From positions 1 to 36,899 of the forward strand of contig BQIV01000042.1 of NCBI GenBank assembly GCA_021604005.1: DNA of 36,899 bases, given 5' to 3'. Source of the stretch: Nitrospirales bacterium (GTDB taxonomy: Bacteria; Nitrospirota; Nitrospiria; Nitrospirales; UBA8639). Of the stretch, positions 23,508-32,699 are shown piece after piece (position 1 is the first letter of the stretch; each line of letters starts with the position of its first letter). The notes below the pieces were generated by a model that did no database searches, was not told where the DNA came from, and saw only the letters and a list, made by a program, of their open reading frames with translations. A program made the position numbers and the translations under genes.

Positions 23508-26500
23508 GTCCGCACTTTTTTATTGATCGTCCAATCTTTGCCTCCGTGTTGTCGATCATCATTGTTGTCATCGGCCTTGTATCATTGCAGGCTTTGCCTA
23601 TTGCACAGTTTCCGCAAATCACGCCACCGATGGTGCAAATTGATGCGGACTATCCAGGAGCCAGTGCGGAAGTGGTTGCTGAATCCGTCGCTCGTCCCAT
23701 TGAAGTTCAACTTCCGGGTATCGACAATCTTTTGTACTACGACTCTACAAGCACCAATGACGGTCACATGACGATGAAGCTCACGTTCGAAATTGGGACG
23801 GATGTCGATATTGCACAGGTGCAGACACAGAATCGGCAACGACTCGCGGAACCGCAGCTTCCTGATGAAGTCGTGCGTCAGGGCGTCACGGTGAAAAAGA
23901 CCTCTCCTGATCTCCTAGCGGTGATCGCATTAAGCTCGAACGATCCTAATCATGACACAATTTTTCTTTCAAACTATGCCTTGCTTCGTATTCTCGACAA
24001 TGTCAAGCGACTGCCTGGTGTCGGCGATGCGTCAATTTTCGGCGGTCAAAACTATTCCATGCGCCTCATTCTTGATCCCGTGAGTATGGCGCAACTTGAT
24101 TTGACCCCGAGTGATATCGCCGATGTCGTACGAGAGCAGAACCGCGATTTCCCTGCAGGGCGAATTGGACGCGAACCTGCACCTCAGGGAACGGAGTTAA
24201 CGATTCCTATTATCACGCATGGTCGAATGAGCGATGTGAAGGAATTTGAAAATATGATCGTTCGGGCCTATCCCGATGGGTCAATGGTGAGGTTACGGGA
24301 TGTCGCTCAAGTTGAGTTAGGCGCACAATCCTATGATCTTCAAGGACGATGGGATGGGAAACCCAATACCTTTCTCATCACATTTCTTGCTCCTGGAGCC
24401 AATGCCCTTGATACCATCGAACGGGTTCGGAATGAGATGGATCGACTTGCCCCAAGTTTTCCGCGAGGCGTGTCGTACGATATTCCCTATAACACCACAC
24501 AATTTATTGAAGTGTCTATTCAGGAAGTCGTCAAGACACTCATGGAAGCGATGGTGCTGGTTATTTTGGTGGTGTTTCTGTTTCTCCAAAGTTGGCGTGC
24601 GACCCTTATTCCTGCGGTCGCCGTTCCCGTCTCGCTTATTGGTACATTTGCTGGCATGGCCGCATTGGATTTTTCCATCAATACCTTAACGTTGTTTGGC
24701 ATGGTGTTGGCCATAGGAATCGTTGTGGATGATGCCATTATTGTTGTGGAGAACGTCGAACGTCTTATGAGCCAGCAAGGTCTTTCACCGAAGGAGGCTG
24801 CTCAAAAAGCCATGAGCGAAGTCACTGGGCCGGTGATTGCCAGCGTGCTTGTACTGGTCGCCGTGTTTGTTCCCGTTGGATTTTTGGGTGGGATTACTGG
24901 TGAACTCTATAAACAATTTGCCATTACGATTGCGGTGTCCGTTGCGATTTCAGGGCTTGTAGCATTGACGTTGAGCCCTGCGCTGTGTGCTCTTGTTCTC
25001 AAGCCGAACCATGGTGAACCCCAAGGATTTTGGAAGCTGTTCAATCGATCATTTGATTGGATGCAGATTCGCTATGTAGGGGCTGTGGGTGTGTTGATTC
25101 GACGTTCCATCATGTCGTTGGGCATTTTTGCCATTTTGTTGTTCACAGTATGGGGCCTGTTTCGAACGATTCCCGGTGGGTTTCTTCCACCAGAAGATCA
25201 AGGCTATTTCATTACGATTGTTCAATTGCCAGATGGAGCATCTCAAGAACGAACGATCCGGGTTCTGGAAAAGGTTGAAGGGTATTTCAAGTCGGTTCCG
25301 TCCGTACATTCGACGGATACCCTTGCTGGTCAGAACTTTATTTTCAATACTCGTGGAGCCAATCAGGCGACGATGTTTATCCCATTACATCATTGGGATG
25401 AGCGAGAGGAGGAGCATGAGCAGGCGCCTTCTCTGATTGCCGCTGCGTTTCAAGAGTTTGCCAAAATTCCAGAAGCCCTGATCTTGGCATTCAATCCACC
25501 TTCAATTCGAGGGGTCGGGGCTACCGGTGGTTTTACGCTCCAACTTCAAGACCCGAGCGGAGGCGATTTCAAGAAGTTTGCAGCTGTGACCCAAGAGTTT
25601 GTGACGAAGGCCGCTGAGCATCCCGCGATCGCTGCCGCCAATACCAGTTTTCGTATCAGTGCTCCACGCCTCAATGCCATGGTTGATCGAGATCGAGCAA
25701 AGGCCTTGGGTGTGCCGATTTCAGAAGTCTTCGATACTATGCAAGCTTACTTCGGAAACCTGTATATCAACGATTTTGTCAGGTTTGGTCGTGTGTATCG
25801 TGTTCAGACGGAAGCGCAGCCCCAGTACCGATCGAGTCCTGAAGACATCAGTAAGATGTACGTCCGCGCACAGAATGGATTCGAGAGCAGCATGATTCCA
25901 TTGAATACGGTTGTCACGACCGAATTCACGACGGGGCCTGATCCTGTGACTCATTTTAATGGATTCAATACCGCGTTGGTCTTGGGTGGGGCCGCGCCAG
26001 GCTATAGTTCTGAAGAAGCGCTCGATGCCTTGGAAGAGGTCGCCGGTGACGTGTTAACCCCTCAGGGATATGCCATTGACTGGAGTGGGATGTCATTTCA
26101 AGAACGCAAGGCTGGAGGGCAGTCGGTGTTGGTGTTTGCCTTTGCCATGCTAATGGTCTTTTTGGTGTTGGCTGCACTGTATGAAAGTTGGTCGATCCCA
26201 TTTGCCGTTCTCCTGGCTGTTCCGTTTAGTATTCTTGGCGCGTTGGGTGCCGTGTGGATGCGGGGTCTGACCAACGATATCTACTTTCAAATCGGACTTG
26301 TCACATTGATTGGCTTGGCGGCGAAGAATGCCATCTTGATTGTCGAGTTTGCCAATCAACGGTATGAAGAAGGCCACTCGTTGGTGGATGCCGCACTTGA
26401 GGCGGCCCGGCTTCGATTTCGACCTATTATCATGACATCGGTGGCCTTTATTTTAGGGGTGGTTCCTCTCGTCATCGCGTCAGGAGCTGGGGCTGCGAGT

Positions 26501-26677
26501 CGCAATTCGATCGGGACGGGAGTGTTTGGAGGCATGTTGGCCGCCACATTCCTGGCCGTCTTCTTTGTCCCACTCTTTTTTGTGGTTATCGGGAAATTTC
26601 GCAAGGACACACGCGATGTGCAGAATGAGCAATCTTTGAAAACAGAACCGACCCTTCAAGAACGGGAAGAGTATTAA
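23504..26677 (+). CDS. RND multidrug efflux transporter, HAE-1 family
   Basis: A 1057-residue inner-membrane pump starting at GTG 23504, in a GTGA overlap with the adaptor stop. The N-terminus FFIDRPIFASVLSIIIVVIG is the HAE-1 hallmark. Proton-relay residues are present: Asp409-Asp410 in GIVVDDAIIVVENVERL and Lys941 in LAAKNAILIVEFANQR. Two large periplasmic loops and twelve helices are expected and the length is normal. Substrates of such pumps include detergents, dyes, phenols and antibiotics. Gene order with DoxX and VOC genes suggests aromatic or quinone-type toxicants, but this is inference. Confidence 0.97.
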   Translation: MSPHFFIDRPIFASVLSIIIVVIGLVSLQALPIAQFPQITPPMVQIDADYPGASAEVVAESVARPIEVQLPGIDNLLYYDSTSTNDGHMTMKLTFEIGTDVDIAQVQTQNRQRLAEPQLPDEVVRQGVTVKKTSPDLLAVIALSSNDPNHDTIFLSNYALLRILDNVKRLPGVGDASIFGGQNYSMRLILDPVSMAQLDLTPSDIADVVREQNRDFPAGRIGREPAPQGTELTIPIITHGRMSDVKEFENMIVRAYPDGSMVRLRDVAQVELGAQSYDLQGRWDGKPNTFLITFLAPGANALDTIERVRNEMDRLAPSFPRGVSYDIPYNTTQFIEVSIQEVVKTLMEAMVLVILVVFLFLQSWRATLIPAVAVPVSLIGTFAGMAALDFSINTLTLFGMVLAIGIVVDDAIIVVENVERLMSQQGLSPKEAAQKAMSEVTGPVIASVLVLVAVFVPVGFLGGITGELYKQFAITIAVSVAISGLVALTLSPALCALVLKPNHGEPQGFWKLFNRSFDWMQIRYVGAVGVLIRRSIMSLGIFAILLFTVWGLFRTIPGGFLPPEDQGYFITIVQLPDGASQERTIRVLEKVEGYFKSVPSVHSTDTLAGQNFIFNTRGANQATMFIPLHHWDEREEEHEQAPSLIAAAFQEFAKIPEALILAFNPPSIRGVGATGGFTLQLQDPSGGDFKKFAAVTQEFVTKAAEHPAIAAANTSFRISAPRLNAMVDRDRAKALGVPISEVFDTMQAYFGNLYINDFVRFGRVYRVQTEAQPQYRSSPEDISKMYVRAQNGFESSMIPLNTVVTTEFTTGPDPVTHFNGFNTALVLGGAAPGYSSEEALDALEEVAGDVLTPQGYAIDWSGMSFQERKAGGQSVLVFAFAMLMVFLVLAALYESWSIPFAVLLAVPFSILGALGAVWMRGLTNDIYFQIGLVTLIGLAAKNAILIVEFANQRYEEGHSLVDAALEAARLRFRPIIMTSVAFILGVVPLVIASGAGAASRNSIGTGVFGGMLAATFLAVFFVPLFFVVIGKFRKDTRDVQNEQSLKTEPTLQEREEY

Positions 26678-26678
26678 C

Positions 26679-28085
26679 ATGCGTGTGATTGTCGTCGTTT
26701 TCTTCACAGTTCTCAATGCCTGTGCGGTGGGTCCTGACTATTCTCAGCCTGAGCTTCCGATGCCTGAGGACTTTCGGCAAGCTGAAACGTCAAGTTCTCT
26801 GGAGTCCTTGGCGAATCTTCCGTGGTGGGAACTTCTGAAAGATGCCACACTTCAGAAACTTGTTCAGACGGCGCTTGAGGAAAATAAGGATCTTCAGCAA
26901 GCTGTCGCGAGCATCGAAGAATTTGAAGCTCGTCTCTACGCCGCGCGGACGGATTTTGCCCCACAGATGACCGGTAGTGCGAGATTCCCGGCTCTTGGCC
27001 GAACCGGTGGATTTCGTTTTCCCGGTTCTCCTGGAACGTTTAGTTATTCCTTACTGGGAGATCTGGCCTGGGAGTTGGATGTGTGGGGACGGATTCGGAG
27101 ATCGACGGAAGCGGCCTTGGCCGACCTCTTGGCACAAGAGGAAAATCGACGAGCCGTGGTCCTTGGTCTTGTGAGTGGCGTGGCTCAATCCTATTTCGAT
27201 CTTTTACAGTTTGATATGCAACTTGATATTGCGAGACGGACGCTCGAATCCTGGGAAGAGTCTGTGAGGATTGCGAGCGCGCGGCTGAAAAGAGGGATTA
27301 CGTCAAGACTTGATGCGGATCAATTTGAAGCTGAACGCGCGAATGCTGCCGCACGTGTAGCCGAACTTGAACGACTCATGATCCAGAAAGAAAATGAGTT
27401 GAGTGTTCTATTGGGGAGGAATCCGACCGAAATTGAAAGAGGGACGATGCTCACGGACCAAGTCTTTCCACCTGAAGTTCCCGCTGGGTTACCTTCTGAA
27501 CTTCTTCGCCGTCGGCCTGATATTGTGAAGACCGAACATGAGTTAATCGCGGCGACGGCGCGAATCGGTGTTGCAAAAGCTGATCGTTTTCCCAAAGTCA
27601 CTCTTACTGGGATTCTTGGCGTGGCCAGTCCTCGTCTTTCAAACCTGTTTGAGTCGGAATCCAAGTTTGGCGCCGCCGGATTTGATCTTGTCGGCCCACT
27701 CCTCAATGCGGAAGCCCTTGGGTTTCAGCAAGACATTGCCGAAGCTCAAGCTCAACAAGTGCTTGCCCAATATCAACAAACGATTCTTGTGGCCTTTCGG
27801 GAAGTTGAAGATGCCTTAATTGCCGTACAAACCGCTCGCATTCAACGACAGGCGCAGAGTGAACAAGTTGAGGCTTTACGATCGGCCTTGCGCCTGGCAA
27901 ATCTCCGCTATCAGGGTGGGGTGACGAGCTACATCGATGTGCTCATTGCGAAGCGCAGCCTCTTTGATGCGGAATTGTCGCTCGCTGAAACCCATCGCCT
28001 TCACCTTGTCTCCATTGTCCAGCTCTATAAGGCCCTTGGTGGCGGCTGGTCGCCGGACTCTGTGGCTGTTTCAGCGAAAGGGTAA
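26679..28085 (+). CDS. Outer-membrane efflux channel lipoprotein (NodT family)
   Basis: A 468-residue TolC-type channel protein of the RND lipoprotein NodT branch. The signal ends in lipobox LNAC, followed by AVGPDYSQPELPMPEDFRQ, which is typical of this branch. The two repeats each contain long helices (LVQTALEENKDLQQAVASIE; ELIAATARIGVAKADRFPKV) and a C-terminal LANLRYQGGVTSYIDVLIAK. It begins one base after the pump stop, so the three genes form a complete tripartite exporter. The C-terminus converges on the repressor gene at 28240. Confidence 0.95.
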   Translation: MRVIVVVFFTVLNACAVGPDYSQPELPMPEDFRQAETSSSLESLANLPWWELLKDATLQKLVQTALEENKDLQQAVASIEEFEARLYAARTDFAPQMTGSARFPALGRTGGFRFPGSPGTFSYSLLGDLAWELDVWGRIRRSTEAALADLLAQEENRRAVVLGLVSGVAQSYFDLLQFDMQLDIARRTLESWEESVRIASARLKRGITSRLDADQFEAERANAAARVAELERLMIQKENELSVLLGRNPTEIERGTMLTDQVFPPEVPAGLPSELLRRRPDIVKTEHELIAATARIGVAKADRFPKVTLTGILGVASPRLSNLFESESKFGAAGFDLVGPLLNAEALGFQQDIAEAQAQQVLAQYQQTILVAFREVEDALIAVQTARIQRQAQSEQVEALRSALRLANLRYQGGVTSYIDVLIAKRSLFDAELSLAETHRLHLVSIVQLYKALGGGWSPDSVAVSAKG

Positions 28086-28239
28086 GGTCAGTTGAATGTA
28101 GTTGAGGCGTATGTTGGGCCTGGGGGGTGTGCGCGGAGTCGTGTGTTGAACGATTCGTGAGAGCAGCCTGGCCATCCACATGTGTTGAAGTTTTTTTGAA
28201 ATGATGTTCGTCATAGCATGACAACCTTTTGTTGAAAAA

Positions 28240-28785
28240 TTATTCACAGTACCGAATCACACCGATTACGATTCCTTCCAGTCGAAACTCGTCACCCGGC
28301 TTCATCCAGATTGATGTCATCGTCGAATTTGCAGGTCGAAGTTCGATCTGATTGTCTTTTTGATAGTATTTTTTGATGGTGGCTTCGTTATTCAAGAGCG
28401 CGACGACCGTTTGGCCATTCCTTGCCGTTTCTTGTTTTCGGATAATCACTAAATCGTTTGGAAGAATCCCATCGTCTTTCATAGACTCTCCCTTCACGCG
28501 GAGCGCGAATGTTTTTTCGCTGGTCAACATTGCATGAGGGACTTCAACGAACTCTGTTTGCGGAATGGGTTCGATGGGGGTGCCGGCTGCAACAATGCCG
28601 GCCATGGGTACGTGTTGGCGGGGAGCGTCTAGTTGAGCAAGTGCGACTTCAATCATGCCTGGAATGCGCCGGTCGCCGCATTCATAGCGAGCAATTGTGG
28701 TGCGGGTTGTTTTGAGGTGACCGGCTAATGCTTGTTGCGTCAACCCTAAGCTCTTCCGTATATTTTTGAGTGTTTCTGGCTTCAT
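28240..28785 (-). CDS. XRE-S24 self-cleaving repressor (CI/LexA-like)
   Basis: A 181-residue protein. Residues 1-45 are a Cro/CI-type HTH (RKSLGLTQQALAGHLKTTRT), not the LexA winged helix. Residues 60-180 are an S24 peptidase domain with the Ala67-Gly68 cleavage site (GIVAAGTP), nucleophile Ser101 in KGESMKDDGI and general base Lys138 in EATIKKYY. It should therefore autocleave in response to RecA filaments or a similar signal. A perfect palindrome covers its own start codon. It is convergent with the RND operon; phage genes are absent, so a chromosomal SOS-type or stress regulator is more likely than a prophage repressor. Confidence 0.92.
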   Translation of the reverse strand: MKPETLKNIRKSLGLTQQALAGHLKTTRTTIARYECGDRRIPGMIEVALAQLDAPRQHVPMAGIVAAGTPIEPIPQTEFVEVPHAMLTSEKTFALRVKGESMKDDGILPNDLVIIRKQETARNGQTVVALLNNEATIKKYYQKDNQIELRPANSTMTSIWMKPGDEFRLEGIVIGVIRYCE

Positions 28786-28822
28786 GCAACCAATGGTTGC
28801 ATTTTGAGGATGTGCTTGTCAA
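28785..28822 (-). promoter_or_regulatory. Self-operator and promoter of the XRE-S24 repressor
   Basis: TGCAACCAATGGTTGCA (28785-28801) is a 17-base palindrome with eight-base perfect arms; its left edge touches the ATG start codon. A TTGACA -35-like box on the minus strand lies at 28822-28817. With this spacing the transcript would begin at or near the ATG, so the mRNA may be leaderless and the operator would block it completely. No ribosome-binding site is visible. Confidence 0.65.
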
Positions 28823-28964
28823 GGGGATCTATGAGCGGTTGTGTGCTTTTAAATTTTCTTGCGTATCCCCTCAAAAGAGGAATAGTTTTTCCTGTTGTTG
28901 ATGTCTTTCAATGTGCTATGGGTGTTCGTGACAATTGATTGCTACGCATGAAAGTGGTCTGAAC
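28802..28964. promoter_or_regulatory. Divergent intergenic region
   Basis: Besides the repressor promoter this stretch is AT-rich and holds no gene. A plus-strand promoter for the gene at 28965 was not confidently identified. Confidence 0.35.
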
Positions 28965-29360
28965 ATGGGACTTCCCTGTTACTCCAGTAAATATATTTTG
29001 ACAATACTGCTTCTTGTGGTGTTATGGAGTATTCCCTCTTCGCTCAGTGCAGAGATTTGGAGTTATGCCTGCGCCGAGGCCATGACCTTACTGAGTCAGG
29101 CGCAACACGATGTCGTGCAGCAGCATAATCGGGTCTATCAAGCAAAGTTAACGTTAAAGCTTTTTCCTGATGGATTAGAAACTTGTCGAAATGGCAATCG
29201 TGGGTTTGCGGGTGGAACGATTCATTGCGTAACCCATCGGTCTCATGGAGGAGTGGCCATTAAGGAAGTCATTCAGGCCCAGCGAATGTTAGAGCAGGCG
29301 ACTCAAACATTTGCACGTCGCCTCAAAGGCATGACTCGAGCCTGTTCTCTTTCTGAGTAA
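28965..29360 (+). CDS. Small secreted protein of unknown function
   Basis: A 131-residue protein with a signal peptide (core ILTILLLVVLWSIP, cleavage near SLSAE). The mature part of about 103 residues has four cysteines (YACAE, LETCR, IHCVT and TRACS), probably two disulfides, and is largely helical (AMTLLSQAQHDVVQQHNRVY; IQAQRMLEQATQTFARRLKG). I do not recognise the family. ATG 28965 is preferred over TTG 28935 because it starts the signal peptide directly. Confidence 0.65.
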   Translation: MGLPCYSSKYILTILLLVVLWSIPSSLSAEIWSYACAEAMTLLSQAQHDVVQQHNRVYQAKLTLKLFPDGLETCRNGNRGFAGGTIHCVTHRSHGGVAIKEVIQAQRMLEQATQTFARRLKGMTRACSLSE

Positions 29361-29848
29361 CGCCTTCTTGCTATCAACTCTTACATGTGCCACAGTCTTT
29401 TCGTGTTTCAGGCCGAAGACGCCGAGTCATGTCATGTTTCCTTCTTTCCTATAGTTGTTTTGCCGTATTTGAGATTGTTTGAGTCATATATGGACATGAT
29501 GCCAATGAGAAGCATGGAGTGAGTCCTCTCTGGATTCACTCTACTTCTTACGTTGTGTGAGTCAGATTGGCTTGACCTCAGGAGTGCTTCTCTCAGCAAT
29601 GGCTCTGGTAGATGGCGGAGGCATCTATCGGGATATCTATGACGCATGTGCCGTCAGCATTACTTCTGTACCCATCTGTACTGTCAGGCAATCATGTGGA
29701 TTTGCTGTAGTACAGTGGAAAATATGTGATACGTTGAAATGGCAGAAGGCCGAAAGCCTTCCGGGCGGAGATCATGCGTTTTCAGGAATCGCGAAGGGAA
29801 ATGTAGAGAGGGAGCTATCGTGACTGCAGAATTAGGGATGAGGCTGCA
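29361..29848. other. Intergenic region with two hairpins
   Basis: No supported gene in 488 bases. GAGTGAGTCC (29517-29526) and GGATTCACTC (29532-29541) form a ten-base-pair stem with one G-U pair, which could be a terminator for the upstream gene, though the T-tract is weak. GAAGGC-CGAAA-GCCTTC (29745-29761) is a second perfect hairpin. A frame at 29557-29823 contains a run with several Cys (ACAVSITSVPICTVRQSCG) but no recognisable family or convincing start. Confidence 0.45.
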
Positions 29849-30634
29849 ATGTTTTTGATGAAGAAAATTATAGGCGAGCTTCTCCTTCCGCTTCCGCTGT
29901 GTTTAGAAATTATGGGAATCGGGCTGGTCCTGTTGTGGTTCACAAACAAAAAGTGGTTGGGAAAGGTATTGGTGAGCGTCGGATTTGCCGTCTTGATGGC
30001 CGTGAGCACTGAAGCGATATCCGGTCGAATCATTCACACTCTTGAATCACAATATGGTCCTCTCACGTCATCGCAGATCCAAACATTGTCGGTCCCGTCG
30101 AACTCATCGAAGAGTCCTCAAATTGTGGTGCTTGCGGGTGGTCTAACCGGAGATCCTACGCTGCCGCTTCACTTGCAAATTTTGCATGCGTCTCGAGAGC
30201 GGTTATTGGAGGGGGTTCGTCTGTATCGTCTGTTGCCAGGCAGCCAACTCATTCTAACCGGTGGGCTTGGATTTCAGACCGTTCCTGAGGCCACGGTGCT
30301 GAGCCGTGTAGCTCAAACGTATGGAGTCAAAAAGTCTGATATTGTGCTAGAGGTCCAGTCTCGTGATACAAAAGATCATCCCCGGTTTGTGTCTGCCTTG
30401 GTCAAGGACGATCCCTTTATTCTGGTGACATCCGCCTATCATATGCCCAGGGCCATGAAGTTATTTGCAAAATACAATCTGTATCCGCTCCCGTCACCGA
30501 TCGGACATTGGAAGCCTGATCGGACGTTGTCGTTCTGGTCCTGGATTCCAGGGTCTGGTGGCTTGCGGCTCGCAGATAGGGCCACGCATGAATATCTTGG
30601 TATCGCATGGGCGTGGCTCCAAGGGCAAATTTGA
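29849..30634 (+). CDS. YdcF/ElyC-family (DUF218) membrane-anchored protein
   Basis: A 261-residue protein with two N-terminal hydrophobic helices (about residues 8-30 and 38-55) and a periplasmic or extracytoplasmic DUF218 domain: QIVVLAGGLTG, RLLEGVRLYRLLPGSQLILT, a GGLGFQTVPEATVLSRVA segment, and FILVTSAYHMPRAMKLFAKY. E. coli ElyC and SanA of this family influence envelope and peptidoglycan-precursor metabolism. Either ATG 29849 or 29858 could be the start; no strong ribosome-binding site separates them. Confidence 0.9.
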   Translation: MFLMKKIIGELLLPLPLCLEIMGIGLVLLWFTNKKWLGKVLVSVGFAVLMAVSTEAISGRIIHTLESQYGPLTSSQIQTLSVPSNSSKSPQIVVLAGGLTGDPTLPLHLQILHASRERLLEGVRLYRLLPGSQLILTGGLGFQTVPEATVLSRVAQTYGVKKSDIVLEVQSRDTKDHPRFVSALVKDDPFILVTSAYHMPRAMKLFAKYNLYPLPSPIGHWKPDRTLSFWSWIPGSGGLRLADRATHEYLGIAWAWLQGQI

Positions 30635-30814
30635 CGCTCCGTGTTGAGTGGCACCCTTGCGGTGTCGACGAGAAAACCGCATGTGTGAGCATTTTCCCCT
30701 CTATTGATTCCTCTCATTTTCCGATACATGCATTGAAGGCATGTTCAGGCCTGTCGGTAGAGCCTTCTGATGGAATTGGCAACATACAAAAAGAATGCGA
30801 TTGGGGGTGAGGAT

Positions 30815-31138
30815 ATGGAAATGCCGTGGCGAATGGGACTCTGGTTCGTGTTGGGAGCCGTCGTATTGAATGGGTGTATGGCGGACACATGGGAGCGTTA
30901 CGCAGCTCCTCAACATGGTCGCGACAGGGCTGAACGAATCTGTCATCCGTATACGCACTGTACGCAGGGCATGTGGGTAAAGGATGAACCTGAGCAAGAA
31001 GATGTGGCAGTCGTTCATGCAAGGTGTACGGAAGAAAAACTATATAGGGAAAACGGGTGGTCGATCGAGACCGTATCGTTGGGTTTGGAAATCAATCGTT
31101 GTATGGAGGACAACGGCTATAGGCTTATCCAAGAGTGA
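30815..31138 (+). CDS. Small lipoprotein of unknown function
   Basis: A 107-residue protein with a short signal and lipobox LNGC (Cys21), then a polar mature part with four more cysteines (RICHPYTHCTQ, HARCTEE, NRCMEDN). Such Cys-rich small lipoproteins are common and uncharacterised. ATG 30815 is chosen over 30770 because GTGAGGA is directly upstream and the signal peptide begins there. It converges on the MinD-like gene 14 bases away. Confidence 0.7.
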   Translation: MEMPWRMGLWFVLGAVVLNGCMADTWERYAAPQHGRDRAERICHPYTHCTQGMWVKDEPEQEDVAVVHARCTEEKLYRENGWSIETVSLGLEINRCMEDNGYRLIQE

Positions 31139-31152
31139 TGTGTATGGTGTCG

Positions 31153-32094
31153 TCAACTATTGGTTGTGTGCTGAATGGCTTCTGCTGGTGATGGCCTGTC
31201 GGGGTTCGGCATGAGAAGGCGTTGTTGCAAGGCATAGAAGGTTTGTGTCAAGGCAATAGATGCGGGTGAATCTGGGGCCCAGTCAATCACGGGTAAATAA
31301 TTTCTGATGGAATGGGTGACAACATCGTCGTGCGGAATTTCGCCAAGTACGACTAATTCGGTACCCAAGAATTTCAAGAGTACTTGTTGGAGTGATGACG
31401 TGGAAAACTTGTGCCGGGCATTCGCACGATTCAGAATAAAATAGGGATCAAAGGTCCCGAGGATCGCCAGGGCTTCGGTTTTCTGCACCTCGTGTGTCGG
31501 GCTACAGGCGTCAAGCACTTCCTGGATGTTGGAGAATTCCTGATTGACAAGCGAGTGTCGTACCTCACCATGTAATCGAACGGACAGGTGCGTCATGAGT
31601 TTTCGAATAGCCGCCAATTTGATGAATCGGTAGACTTCGATGACCGATGTGGGATCTGGAGTGGCGACGGTGATCTGAACGTCTGCCGCAAGAAAGAAGT
31701 CCAGCGTATGATAATTCGTGCCCGGAGCGCAGTCTAAGATGACAATGTCGGCATCCAGGTTTTTGAGGTGCCGGAGCAACCGGAGTTTTTTGCTATGAAG
31801 TAGATTACCCCCTCCCAGGGTATTTCCCGTTCCGGGAATATACCCTAGGCCCTTTGCCCAAGAAATAGTGTGCACAACAGCATCGAGCGAATCGGTATGG
31901 CGTTCAAGGAAATCCGAGAGTGTGGGTGAGGGAGACAGGTTGCCGAACAGAATGTGGAGGTTGGCCCCTCCTATATCAAGGTCGACGAGCACAACTTTTT
32001 GGCCTTGTCGTGAGAACTGAAGGGCGAGATTGCTGGCAATGACGCTCTTCCCAACACCGCCTTTTCCTGATGCAATAGAGAGAAGTGTCCCCAT
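31153..32094 (-). CDS. Orphan MinD/ParA-family ATPase
   Basis: A 313-residue deviant Walker A ATPase: SGKGGVGKS (9-17), VVLVDLDIGGANLHILFG, DADIVILDCAPGTNYHTLDF as Walker B/switch II, and VATPDPTSVIEVYRFIK. The pattern is that of the FlhG/MinD-like branch. The C-terminal 100 residues (IRKLMTHLSVRLHGEVRHSL, FSTSSLQQVLLKFLG and SIRNYLPVIDWAPDSPA) are longer than MinD and lack an obvious membrane-targeting helix. No flagellar, min or partition genes are nearby. Function in positioning is inferred from the family only. Confidence 0.92.
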   Translation of the reverse strand: MGTLLSIASGKGGVGKSVIASNLALQFSRQGQKVVLVDLDIGGANLHILFGNLSPSPTLSDFLERHTDSLDAVVHTISWAKGLGYIPGTGNTLGGGNLLHSKKLRLLRHLKNLDADIVILDCAPGTNYHTLDFFLAADVQITVATPDPTSVIEVYRFIKLAAIRKLMTHLSVRLHGEVRHSLVNQEFSNIQEVLDACSPTHEVQKTEALAILGTFDPYFILNRANARHKFSTSSLQQVLLKFLGTELVVLGEIPHDDVVTHSIRNYLPVIDWAPDSPASIALTQTFYALQQRLLMPNPDRPSPAEAIQHTTNS

Positions 32095-32159
32095 GGGTTT
32101 CGTCCTAGATACAGAGTCTTCACGCTACTCAAACGTGCCGAACATTATTTCAGGTTGTG

Positions 32160-32699
32160 CTACCGTTCTTGTCCCGATTGATTCGTCGCGGTGACACAGA
32201 TTGTGGTTTCAACCTGTTTTCGGGGGCCGACATCGATAGCCAATGTTTCCGTAATGGTTCCGCCTCCTTTGGGATTCGTTGCCGGTACGTCTTTTGTTTT
32301 CTTAAATCCGTTTCCCAGATTATGGTAAATGGTTGTTTTGGCGAGGGTGCGCAATGGGCTTCCATCAATTCGTGTGTTGGGTTCTACGTACGAAATGGTG
32401 ATGGAAGGCTGGTGTTTCGTCACGATGGCTTTGACTGTTGTGATACAAGGCGGTGGCGATGGTGGTTGACGTGTGACCACGGGTTGAGGTGTCGCTACGG
32501 GTTGACGTGGAGGGGAGGCTTGGGGACGATTGGGAGGGTCGGGAGAGGTGTGAGGAGTCGAAGTCGATTGATTGGGAACGCATGAGGGCCGGAGCCAGCA
32601 CAAAAACGTGTCAACGTTGTTTCGAGGTTGTTGTGATGAACACCCCACAAAGACAAGAAGTGTTCCGGCTATCAAGAGCCAACTACAAAGTTTTTTCAT
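32160..32699 (-). CDS. Proline-rich lipoprotein with a beta-sandwich-like C-terminus
   Basis: From ATG 32699 the 179-residue protein has a lipobox FVGC at about residue 19, a Pro/Gln/Ser/Thr-rich linker (about 45-85) and a C-terminal segment PSITISYVEPNTRIDGSPLR to CVTATNQSG, which reads like a fibronectin type III or Ig-like strand pattern. Two Cys in the domain may pair. An upstream in-frame extension to 32798 exists but would precede the signal peptide and is rejected. It lies 65 bases upstream of the MinD-like gene on the same strand, so the two may be co-transcribed. Confidence 0.7.
   Translation of the reverse strand: MKKLCSWLLIAGTLLVFVGCSSQQPRNNVDTFLCWLRPSCVPNQSTSTPHTSPDPPNRPQASPPRQPVATPQPVVTRQPPSPPPCITTVKAIVTKHQPSITISYVEPNTRIDGSPLRTLAKTTIYHNLGNGFKKTKDVPATNPKGGGTITETLAIDVGPRKQVETTICVTATNQSGQER

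Noticed and set aside
29557-29823. 88-residue cysteine-containing frame
   Set aside because: No signal peptide, ribosome-binding site or recognisable family; kept only as a remark on the intergenic region.
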